Below are positions 19,380-26,771 of a stretch of 64,000 nt of DNA, one piece after another. This stretch comes from Streptomyces longispororuber. GTDB lineage: Bacteria; Actinomycetota; Actinomycetes; Streptomycetales; Streptomycetaceae. The position numbers and the translations under genes were made by a program. The notes under the pieces are model-generated. The model saw only the letters and a program-made list of their open reading frames with translations. It did no database searches and was not told the origin of the DNA. How positions within the stretch are numbered: the stretch's first letter is position 1; each line of letters starts with the position of its first letter. The stretch is from positions 17,634 through 81,633 of the forward strand of contig NZ_JAMOLN010000014.1 in NCBI RefSeq assembly GCF_024448165.1, given 5' to 3'.

Positions 19380-21464
19380 TCAGCCCGAGACGCTGGGCCG
19401 TCCGTTCTCGATGTGCCCCATGAGCCGCCGGTACGGGCCGTCCGTTCCGTCCGGGCCGGCCGTGGCGACCTCGACGTCGTACCAGCCGTGCTCCTTGCCC
19501 GCGTCGTGCACGACGGTCACCGTCCGCCCGGCCCGCACGGTGACGGTCCGCTTCCCCACGGTGAACGTCCGTGCCGTGTCCCCCGTGGCGCGCAGCCGGA
19601 TCCGGAGCGCACGGGCCCGCGCGTCCACGGTGGTCGTGACGTCGGCCCCGGCGTCCACCCGGCCCCGGAACTCGCGCCGGAAGCCGTTCGGCCCGGTCAC
19701 CACGAAGTCGTAGGCGCCGTCCCGGACGGGCACGGCCACGGCCGCCTCCCGTACGACGTCGACGTGGAGCGGCGCCGTGAACTCGCCCGCGTACGGGTAG
19801 AGCGCGAAGTGCGCGCTGGAGCGGCCGGAGTTGTCGAGGTGCAGCGTCAGCTTCCCGTCGGCCGTCCGCACCCAGGCGTCCGGCTGGTACGGCAGCGGGC
19901 GGGCGGGCCTGCTGCCGGGCTCCTGCTCGGGCATCGTCTGGTTCAGGGGCGGCTGCGGGGCCCAGCGGCCGCTGAACTCCGGGACCGGGCCCGGCTGCTC
20001 GACGGAGGGCCGGCGCGCTGCGTGCTTGAAGTCGAAGGCGCCGGTGAGGTCGCCGGTGACCTGGCGGCGCCACGCCCCGATGTTGGGCTCGCGCACCCCG
20101 GTCCACTGCTCCAGGAAGCGGATCACCGAGGTGTGGTCGAAGACCTCCGAGCACACGTAGCCGCCCACGGTCCACGGCGAGACGACCAGCATCGGCACCC
20201 GCACGCCGAGCCCGGTGGGCAGGCCCTTCCAGTGCTCCTCGGTCACGTCGGCGCCCGGCACCGGCGGCGGCACGTGGTCGAAGAAGCCGTCGTTCTCGTC
20301 GTAGTTGATGAAGACGGCGGTCCTGCGCCACACGTCGGGGTGCGAGGCGAGGGCGTCGAGGACCTTGTAGACGATGGTCGCGCTGTGGATCGGCGACGAC
20401 ACGGAGGGGTGCTCGGAGTCGACGGCGGACGGCACGAGGTAGGAGACGCGGGGCAGCTTCCCGGCGGCGACGTCGGCCGCGAAGGTCTCGGCGAGCTTCC
20501 CGGTGGGCACGCGGCGCAGCGCGCGCTCGAACAGCGACCGCTCGCTCTTGGTGAGCGTGGCGACGCCCTTGTCGAGGCCGGCCAGCAGCGTCGCGCGCTC
20601 GGCGTCGTCCTTGGCGTCGCGGACCTTCGCGTAGAAGGCCTCCATGTAGGTGAGGCCGGTCCCGGCGAGGACCTTCTTCGCGATCGCCTTGAAGGTGGTG
20701 AAGAACTCGATCTGGTTGTCGGTGAAGTTCTCCCACTCGGTGTACGTCCGCCAGCTCACGCCGGCCTTCTCCAGGCGCTCGGCGTACGTGCCCCAGTCGT
20801 AGCCGGGGTGGGTGCCCTCGTCGTACGCGTCGTTGCCGACGGCCCGGTTGCCGTTCGCCTCGTAGCCGGTCTTGCCGCTCCACAGGTGGTTGCGGTTGGG
20901 GCTGGTGGAGGAGTGGATCGAGGAGTGGTAGGCGTCGCAGACCGTGAAGGTGTCGGCGAGCTCGTAGTGCAGGGGGATGTCCTCGCGCGTGTAGTACGCC
21001 ATGGTGGCCGCGGTCTTCGCGGTGATCCACCCGTCGTGCCAGCCGTCGTGCCAGGCCTTGGCGCCGCCGGACCACGAGTGGTCGAGGGCGCCGATGTACT
21101 GGAGGTCCTTCTTCTGCGTCGCGGCGGCCTCGCGGACCGGGAACGGCAGGACGGTGCGCAGCGCGCCCGGCTGCTCCAGAACGCTCTTGCCGCTGGGCAG
21201 CCGGATCGCGTTGCGGTCGCCGAAGCCGCGCACGCCGCGCAGGGTGCCGAAGTAGTGGTCGAAGGACCGGTTCTCCTGCATCAGGATGACGACGTGCTCG
21301 ACGGCGTCGAGGCCGCCGCGGGGCGGCGCCCCCGCCTCGGCCTGTGCGGCGAGGGCCTGTTGGAGGGAGGGCGGCAGGAACGACCCGACGGCGGCGACGC
21401 CGAGCGCGCCTCCTCCGACGGCCATCAGGCGTCTGCGGGACAACTCCGGGGACTCCGGGGACAC
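19380..21464 (-). CDS. Tat-exported phosphocholine-specific phospholipase C
   Basis: Secreted enzyme of 694 residues that would hydrolyse phosphatidylcholine or sphingomyelin-type lipids. The N-terminus carries a twin-arginine signal, ELSRRRLMAVGGGALGVAAV, so it is likely folded before export. The phosphoesterase family hallmark VEHVVILMQENRSFDHYFGT follows at about residue 55. Further motifs are DHSWSGGAKAWHDGW, YDENDGFFDHVPPP and VSPWTVGGYVCSEVFDHTS. The last 200 residues form two beta-rich domains of the type found in bacterial non-haemolytic and haemolytic PLCs. The GTG start has GGAGG six bases upstream. It is monocistronic and may serve phosphate scavenging, though no PHO box was recognised. 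Confidence 0.93.
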   Translation of the reverse strand: MSPESPELSRRRLMAVGGGALGVAAVGSFLPPSLQQALAAQAEAGAPPRGGLDAVEHVVILMQENRSFDHYFGTLRGVRGFGDRNAIRLPSGKSVLEQPGALRTVLPFPVREAAATQKKDLQYIGALDHSWSGGAKAWHDGWHDGWITAKTAATMAYYTREDIPLHYELADTFTVCDAYHSSIHSSTSPNRNHLWSGKTGYEANGNRAVGNDAYDEGTHPGYDWGTYAERLEKAGVSWRTYTEWENFTDNQIEFFTTFKAIAKKVLAGTGLTYMEAFYAKVRDAKDDAERATLLAGLDKGVATLTKSERSLFERALRRVPTGKLAETFAADVAAGKLPRVSYLVPSAVDSEHPSVSSPIHSATIVYKVLDALASHPDVWRRTAVFINYDENDGFFDHVPPPVPGADVTEEHWKGLPTGLGVRVPMLVVSPWTVGGYVCSEVFDHTSVIRFLEQWTGVREPNIGAWRRQVTGDLTGAFDFKHAARRPSVEQPGPVPEFSGRWAPQPPLNQTMPEQEPGSRPARPLPYQPDAWVRTADGKLTLHLDNSGRSSAHFALYPYAGEFTAPLHVDVVREAAVAVPVRDGAYDFVVTGPNGFRREFRGRVDAGADVTTTVDARARALRIRLRATGDTARTFTVGKRTVTVRAGRTVTVVHDAGKEHGWYDVEVATAGPDGTDGPYRRLMGHIENGRPSVSG

Positions 21465-21603
21465 GGGGACCTCCGCGCGTAATGGTCTGCTACCGACCCA
21501 TTGACTCTTTCGGCGGGGACGGTAGCGAGGCCAGATGTCCCTGGGAAGTACGAGAACCAGCCAAGACGTAAACGTCCAAGCGTCCGTGACAAAGGTCCAA
21601 CTG

Positions 21604-22857
21604 CTAGCCGAGGAGCGCGAGTCCGGCCCAGAGCGCGACGGTCGAGGCGAGCAGCGTCGCGGGCACGGTCAGCAGCCCGAGCCGGGTGAACTCCCCCAGC
21701 TCCGGTTCGGTGCCGTGGGCGTGCACGATGCGCCGCCACAGCAGGGTCGCGAGCGAGCCTACGTAGGTGAGGTTCGGCCCCAGGTTCACGCCGATCAGCG
21801 CGGCGAGCACCGGGCCGGGACCGGCCGGGCCGACCACGGGCAGCAGGGCGAGGATCGCGGGCAGGTTGTTGATGAGGTTGGCGAGCACCGCGGCCACACC
21901 GGCGATCGCGAGCAGCGCGGGCAGCGACGAGCCGTCGGGCAGGAGGCGCCCTATGGCGTCGCCGAGGCCGTTGTCGACGACGGCCTTGACCACGATGCCG
22001 AGGGCGAGGACGAAGACGCAGAAGGGCAGGTTGGCGGCCTTGAGCAGTTCGCCGGGGGTGCTGTGGCGCCGGGCGAGCGCCCTGGCGCCCAGGACGGCGG
22101 CGCCCGCGAGTGCCGCCCACAGCGGTTCGATCCCGGCGAAGGACGTGACGACGAAACCCACGAGGGTGAGCGCCAGCACGGTCAGCGTGAACACCGGGAC
22201 GCCGGTGGGCGCCTCGGCGTCGGGCTCGTGCGCCGGGGCGGCCAGGTCGTCGGCGAAGTAGCGCCGGAACGCCGCGTACTCGACGGCGATCGCGACCAGC
22301 CACGGCAGCGCCATCAGCCCGGCGAAGCGCAGGAAGGTGAGCCCGCTCGCGGCGAAGGCCAGCAGGTTCGTCAGGTTGGAGACGGGCAGCAGGAGGGACG
22401 CCGAGTTGGCGAGGTGGGCGCTCGCGTAGACGTGCGGGCGCGGGCGGGCGCCGATCCGGGCGGCCGTGGCGAAGACGACCGGGGTGAGCAGGACGACGGT
22501 GGCGTCCAGGCTCAGTACGGCGGTGACGGCGGCGGCCACGGCGAAGACTCCGCCGAGCATCCGGGTCGGGCTGCCGTGGCAGGCGCGGGCCACGGCGTCG
22601 CCGGCGGCCCTGAACAGGCCCTCGTCGGCGCAGAGTTGCGCGAGGAGGAGGATCGCGGCAAGGAAGCCGACGACCGGGAGCAGGTCCTTCGTCTCGGCCC
22701 AGGCGTGGGTGACGCTGACGCTGCCGGTGGCCACGGCGACCGCGGCGGCCGGTACGGCTACGACGGCCTCCGGCCAGTTGCGGGGACGGACCACCGCGAA
22801 GGCGAGGGTGAGCAGGAGGAGGGTGACGGCCAGCACTTCGGCCGAGGTCGTACTCAA
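21604..22857 (-). CDS. ArsB/SLC13-type membrane transporter
   Basis: Integral membrane protein of 417 residues with ten to twelve helices, of the ion transporter (IT) superfamily that includes ArsB, NhaD and CitM. Visible signatures are SLDATVVLLTPVVFATA and the re-entrant segments NSASLLLPVSNLTNLLAF and NNLPAILALLPV with GVNLGPNLTYVGSLATLLW. The last matches the ArsB family pattern of an Asn/Gly-rich hairpin in each half. No arsR or arsC gene is nearby, so arsenite export is not implied; an anion or dicarboxylate is equally possible. The only reasonable start is the TTG at 22857, with GGAG about nine bases upstream. Confidence 0.88.
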   Translation of the reverse strand: MSTTSAEVLAVTLLLLTLAFAVVRPRNWPEAVVAVPAAAVAVATGSVSVTHAWAETKDLLPVVGFLAAILLLAQLCADEGLFRAAGDAVARACHGSPTRMLGGVFAVAAAVTAVLSLDATVVLLTPVVFATAARIGARPRPHVYASAHLANSASLLLPVSNLTNLLAFAASGLTFLRFAGLMALPWLVAIAVEYAAFRRYFADDLAAPAHEPDAEAPTGVPVFTLTVLALTLVGFVVTSFAGIEPLWAALAGAAVLGARALARRHSTPGELLKAANLPFCVFVLALGIVVKAVVDNGLGDAIGRLLPDGSSLPALLAIAGVAAVLANLINNLPAILALLPVVGPAGPGPVLAALIGVNLGPNLTYVGSLATLLWRRIVHAHGTEPELGEFTRLGLLTVPATLLASTVALWAGLALLG

Positions 22858-22877
22858 AGGGTGCTGCTCCGTTCCAC

Positions 22878-22941
22878 GGGGCTCCGCCCCGGACCCCGCT
22901 CCTCAAACGCCGGAGGGGCTGGACGTGCCCAGCCCCTCCGG
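22878..22941 (-). terminator. Dispersed Streptomyces repeat with gatB terminator hairpin
   Basis: It contains GGGGCTCCGCCCC (22878-22890) and then a perfect 13-bp stem CCGGAGGGGCTGG (22910-22922) pairing with 22929-22941 around a 6-base loop. It lies 12 bp past the gatB stop codon. The joined sequence (TCCGCCCCGGACCCCGC, then TCCTCAAACGCCGGAGGGGC) is one I recognise as a very common intergenic element of Streptomyces genomes; that recall needs a search. Confidence 0.75.
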
Positions 22942-22952
22942 GAAAGACCCAC

Positions 22953-24473
22953 TCAGCCTTCGCTGACGCCCAGCTTCTCCAGGATCAGTTCCTTGACGCG
23001 GGCCGCGTCGGCCTGGCCCCGGGTCGCCTTCATGACGGCGCCCACGAGCGCGCCGACGGCGGCGACCTTGCCACCGCGGATCTTGTCCGCGATCGCGGCG
23101 TTGCCCGCGATCGCCTCCTCCACGGCCGTGGTCAGCGCGCCCTCGTCGGAGACGACCTTCAGGCCGCGCTTCTCGACGACCTCGTCGGGCGTGCCCTCGC
23201 CCTTGAGGACGCCGTCGATGACCTGGCGGGCCAGCTTGTCGTTCAGGTCGCCCTTGGCGACCAGCTCCGACACGCGCGCCACCTGCTCCGGCGTGATGGG
23301 CAGCTCGCCGAGCTCGACGCCCTGCTCGTTCGCGGAGCGGGCCAGCTCGCCCATCCACCACTTGCGGGCCGACGTGGAGTCCGCCCCGGCGTTGATCGTG
23401 GCGACGATCGGGCCGACGGCCGCGGCGTTGCGGATCGACTGCATGTCGTGGGCGGTGATGCCCCACTCCTCGATCAGCCGGTTGCGCTGCGCGAGCGGCA
23501 GCTCCGGCAGACCGGCACGCAGCGCCTCGACCCACTCGCGGGACGGGGCGACGGGGACCAGGTCGGGCTCCGGGAAGTACCGGTAGTCCTCGGCGTTGTC
23601 CTTGATGCGGCCGGAGGTGGTGGAGCCGTCCTCCTCGTGGAAGTGCCGGGTCTCCTGCACGATCGTGCCGCCGGAGGAGAGCACCGCCGCGTGGCGCTGG
23701 ATCTCGAACCGGGCCGCACGCTCCACGGAACGCAGCGAGTTCACGTTCTTCGTCTCGCTTCGGGTACCGAACTTCTCGGTCCCGTGGGGACGCAGCGACA
23801 GGTTCACGTCGCAGCGCATCTGGCCCTTGTCCATCCGGGCCTCGGACACGTCGAGGGAACGGATGACCTCGCGCAGCTCGGCGACGTACGCCTTCGCGAC
23901 CTCGGGGGCCCGCTCGCCCGCGCCCTCGATGGGCTTGGTGACGATCTCGATGAGCGGGATGCCGGCGCGGTTGTAGTCGAGCAGCGAGTGCGAGGCGCCC
24001 TGGATGCGGCCGGTGGCACCGCCGACGTGCGTCGACTTGCCGGTGTCCTCCTCCATGTGGGCGCGCTCGATCTCCACGCGGAAGACCTCGCCGTCCTCCA
24101 GCTGTACGTCGAGGTAGCCGTTGAAGGCGATGGGCTCGTCGTACTGGGAGGTCTGGAAGTTCTTCGGCATGTCCGGATAGAAGTAGTTCTTCCGGGCGAA
24201 GCGGCACCACTCGGCGATCTCGCAGTGCAGCGCGAGGCCGATCTTGATGGCCGACTCGACGCCGATCTCGTTCACGACCGGCAGCGCGCCGGGCAGACCG
24301 AGACAGGTCGGGCAGGTCTGGCTGTTGGCGTCCTGCTTCAGCTCGGTGGAGCAGCCGCAGAACATCTTCGTCTTGGTGCCGAGCTCGACATGGACCTCAA
24401 GGCCCATGACCGGGTCGTACGACGCGAGTGCGTCCTCGTACGACAGCAGCTCGGGAGTGGTCGTGGCAGTCAC
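22953..24473 (-). CDS. gatB: Aspartyl/glutamyl-tRNA(Asn/Gln) amidotransferase subunit B
   Basis: tRNA-binding kinase subunit of GatCAB. It phosphorylates the misacylated Glu or Asp on tRNA(Gln)/tRNA(Asn) before amidation with ammonia from GatA. It has 506 residues. The catalytic cradle begins [20 protein letters not shown] with the zinc cysteines in FCGCSTEL and [11 protein letters not shown]. The substrate loop [20 protein letters not shown] and [14 protein letters not shown] are present. The C-terminal helical YqeY-like tail is at about 350-506. The start is the GTG at 24473, 19 bp after the 79-aa gene. It is the last gene of gatC-gatA-(79 aa)-gatB and is followed by a terminator. Confidence 0.97.
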   Translation of the reverse strand: MTATTTPELLSYEDALASYDPVMGLEVHVELGTKTKMFCGCSTELKQDANSQTCPTCLGLPGALPVVNEIGVESAIKIGLALHCEIAEWCRFARKNYFYPDMPKNFQTSQYDEPIAFNGYLDVQLEDGEVFRVEIERAHMEEDTGKSTHVGGATGRIQGASHSLLDYNRAGIPLIEIVTKPIEGAGERAPEVAKAYVAELREVIRSLDVSEARMDKGQMRCDVNLSLRPHGTEKFGTRSETKNVNSLRSVERAARFEIQRHAAVLSSGGTIVQETRHFHEEDGSTTSGRIKDNAEDYRYFPEPDLVPVAPSREWVEALRAGLPELPLAQRNRLIEEWGITAHDMQSIRNAAAVGPIVATINAGADSTSARKWWMGELARSANEQGVELGELPITPEQVARVSELVAKGDLNDKLARQVIDGVLKGEGTPDEVVEKRGLKVVSDEGALTTAVEEAIAGNAAIADKIRGGKVAAVGALVGAVMKATRGQADAARVKELILEKLGVSEG

Positions 24474-24492
24474 GATTTCTGGTACTTCCCTC

Positions 24493-24732
24493 TCAGCCCA
24501 GCAGGACGTCGTCGTCGCCCAGGCGCTTCAACTCGCGCAGGAGCAGGGCGAGGCCCGTGGCGATGGCGGCGGCGGAGACGACGGCGTCGACGAGGCGCAG
24601 CGTGTCGTTCTCGCTGCGGGCCTTCTTCGCCTGCTTGGCGACGCTGAGCGCGCCGAAAGCGGTCGTCCCGATCGACAGGTACGTGCCGGACTTGGACTTC
24701 TTGAAGCCCTTGGCCTTACCGATTGCACTCAC
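24493..24732 (-). CDS. 79-aa membrane protein inserted between gatA and gatB
   Basis: A small protein beginning [20 protein letters not shown]. It has two hydrophobic segments (about 18-33 and 50-68, the second reading [20 protein letters not shown]) separated by a charged linker [14 protein letters not shown], so a two-helix hairpin in the membrane is plausible. The GTG start overlaps the gatA stop codon as GTGA (24729-24732), and the stop lies 19 bp before gatB, so it is made from the gat transcript and translationally coupled to gatA. S. coelicolor has a hypothetical gene at the same place (SCO5500, from memory). The function is unknown. Confidence 0.82.
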   Translation of the reverse strand: MSAIGKAKGFKKSKSGTYLSIGTTAFGALSVAKQAKKARSENDTLRLVDAVVSAAAIATGLALLLRELKRLGDDDVLLG

Positions 24733-26222
24733 AGCGACGGAGCCTCCTCGAGCAGCGGGTGGCCCCACTTTTCCACGAAGGCGGCCTCGACGGCGGCGCC
24801 CACCTTGTACAGGCGGTCGTCCTTCATGGCGGGGGCGATGATCTGCAGGCCGACCGGCAGGCCGTCCTCGGGGGCCAGGCCGCAGGGCAGCGACATGGCG
24901 GCGTTGCCGGCCAGGTTGGTCGGGATGGTGCACAGGTCCGCGAGGTACATCGCCATCGGGTCGTCGGCACGCTCGCCGATCGGGAAGGCGGTGGTCGGCG
25001 TCGTCGGGGAGACGATGACGTCGACCTGCTCGAACGCGGCCTCGAACTCGCGCGTGATGAGCGTACGGACCTTCTGGGCGCTGCCGTAGTACGCGTCGTA
25101 GTAGCCGGAGCTCAGTGCGTACGTGCCCAGGATGATGCGGCGCTTGACCTCGTCGCCGAAGCCGGCCTCGCGGGTGAGCGCGGTGACCTCCTCGGCGGAG
25201 TGCGTGCCGTCGTCGCCGACCCGCAGGCCGTAGCGCATGGCGTCGAACCGGGCGAGGTTCGAGGAGCACTCGGACGGCGCGATCAGGTAGTACGCGGACA
25301 GCGCCAGGTCGAACGTCGGGCAGTCCAGCTCGACGATCTCGGCGCCCAGCGACTTCAGCAGCTCGACGGACTCGTCGAAGCGCTGCACGACGCCGGCCTG
25401 GTAGCCCTCGCCGCGGAACTGCTTGACGACACCGACGCGCATGCCCTGCACCGAGCCGTTGCGCGCGGCCTCGACGACCGCGGGGACCGGGGCGTCGATG
25501 GACGTGGAGTCGAGCGGGTCGTGCCCGGCGATGGCCTCGTGCAGCAGCGCCGCGTCCAGGACCGTACGGGCGCAGGGCCCACCCTGGTCGAGGCTGGAGC
25601 TGAACGCCACCATGCCGAAGCGGGAGACTCCGCCGTAGGTCGGCTTGACGCCGACGGTGCCGGTGACGGCGGCGGGCTGGCGGATGGAGCCGCCGGTGTC
25701 CGTGCCGATGGCGAGCGGCGCCTGGTACGCGGCGAGGGCGGCGGACGAGCCACCGCCGGAGCCGCCCGGGATGCGGGTCAGGTCCCACGGGTTGCCGGTG
25801 GGCCCGTACGCGCTGTTCTCGGTCGAGGACCCCATGGCGAACTCGTCCATGTTGGTCTTGCCGAGGATGACGACGTCGGCGGCCTTGAGGTTCTTGACCA
25901 GCGTCGCGTCGTACGGCGGGATCCAGCCTTCGAGGATCTTGGAGCCGACCGTGGTCGGGATGCCCTCGGTGGTGAAGATGTCCTTCAGCGCGAGCGGGAC
26001 ACCGGCCAGCGGGCCGAGCTTCTCGCCCGCGGCGCGCTTCGCGTCGACGGCGGCGGCCTGCTTCAGGGCGCCCTCGCGGTCGACGTGCAGGAAGGCGTGC
26101 ACCTTCTCGTCGACGGCTTCGATCCGGGCCAGGTGGGCCTCGGTGACCTCGACGGCCGTGAGCTCGCCGGAAGCGATCTTCCCGGCGATCTCGGCGGCGG
26201 TGAGCTTGATGATGTCCGTCAT
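24729..26222 (-). CDS. gatA: Aspartyl/glutamyl-tRNA(Asn/Gln) amidotransferase subunit A
   Basis: Glutaminase/amidase subunit that releases ammonia from glutamine for transamidation of Glu-tRNA(Gln) and Asp-tRNA(Asn). It has 497 residues and belongs to the amidase signature family. The catalytic Lys is in [10 protein letters not shown] (about residue 80). The [13 protein letters not shown] signature follows, and the cis-Ser and nucleophile Ser lie in [13 protein letters not shown]. All triad members are present. The start is the ATG at 26222, 5 bp after gatC. The TGA stop overlaps the next gene by four bases. The full enzyme requires GatB and GatC, both encoded here. Confidence 0.97.
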   Translation of the reverse strand: MTDIIKLTAAEIAGKIASGELTAVEVTEAHLARIEAVDEKVHAFLHVDREGALKQAAAVDAKRAAGEKLGPLAGVPLALKDIFTTEGIPTTVGSKILEGWIPPYDATLVKNLKAADVVILGKTNMDEFAMGSSTENSAYGPTGNPWDLTRIPGGSGGGSSAALAAYQAPLAIGTDTGGSIRQPAAVTGTVGVKPTYGGVSRFGMVAFSSSLDQGGPCARTVLDAALLHEAIAGHDPLDSTSIDAPVPAVVEAARNGSVQGMRVGVVKQFRGEGYQAGVVQRFDESVELLKSLGAEIVELDCPTFDLALSAYYLIAPSECSSNLARFDAMRYGLRVGDDGTHSAEEVTALTREAGFGDEVKRRIILGTYALSSGYYDAYYGSAQKVRTLITREFEAAFEQVDVIVSPTTPTTAFPIGERADDPMAMYLADLCTIPTNLAGNAAMSLPCGLAPEDGLPVGLQIIAPAMKDDRLYKVGAAVEAAFVEKWGHPLLEEAPSL

Positions 26223-26227
26223 GGTGA

Positions 26228-26524
26228 TTAGTCCTCCCCCAGGATCTGCGGCACCTTGAAACGCTGCTGCTCCTGGGCCGGGGCGCCGGAGAGCGCCTGC
26301 TCGGGGGTGAGCGACGGACGGACCTCGTCCGCGCGCATGACGTTCGTCAGCGGCAGCGGGTGGGAGGTCGGCGGTACGTCTTGGTCGGCGACCTCGCTGA
26401 CGCGGGCGACCGCGCCGATGATGTCGTCGAGCTGGCCTGCGAAGTGGTCGAGCTCTTCGGGCTTCAGCTCCAGACGCGCCAGCCGGGCGAGGTGGGCGAC
26501 CTCCTCGCGCGTGATGCCAGGCAT
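26228..26524 (-). CDS. gatC: Aspartyl/glutamyl-tRNA(Asn/Gln) amidotransferase subunit C
   Basis: Small scaffold subunit that wraps around the GatA/GatB interface. It has 98 residues and starts [20 protein letters not shown], the family hallmark. [18 protein letters not shown] follows, and the C-terminal arm [28 protein letters not shown] is typical. The first gene of the gat operon, with start ATG at 26524 and the promoter presumably in the 247-bp gap upstream. Confidence 0.96.
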   Translation of the reverse strand: MPGITREEVAHLARLARLELKPEELDHFAGQLDDIIGAVARVSEVADQDVPPTSHPLPLTNVMRADEVRPSLTPEQALSGAPAQEQQRFKVPQILGED

Positions 26525-26771
26525 GCAGCGATCCTCTGGGGTGAGTGTGTGTGGTTTGGGCCCAATCCTATGGGGCGGGGGCCCGTGACCCCTAAACGGT
26601 TTCCCCGGAGCCGCCGATCACCTCGGCGTCGCGCTCACGAACGAGCACACATCGGGTGACCTTTCTCGGGGGCGCGGGGACCTGCGCGCCCGGCCACGAC
26701 GAACCCGCACCCGCCGACGAACCTCACAGCCCTCCCCCGGAGGGCGCCCCCGATCCCGCTCCGGGCCGAGC
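26525..26771. repeat. Intergenic gap with decayed copy of the GCGCGGGGA repeat
   Basis: The gap between gatC and the GGDEF/EAL gene has no convincing gene. GGGGGCGCGGGGACCTGCGCG at 26668-26688 closely matches the arm of the large hairpin at 44214-44287 (which reads GGGGCGCGGGGAACTGCGCG), followed by C/A-rich sequence (CCCGCACCCGCC). It is read here as an eroded member of the same dispersed intergenic repeat. The gatC promoter should be close to 26540-26600. Confidence 0.45.

Noticed and set aside
26668..26688. GC-rich block considered as a promoter or attachment site
   Set aside because: It matches the repeat arm at 44214 rather than any phage attachment pattern, and no integrase or tRNA gene is near.
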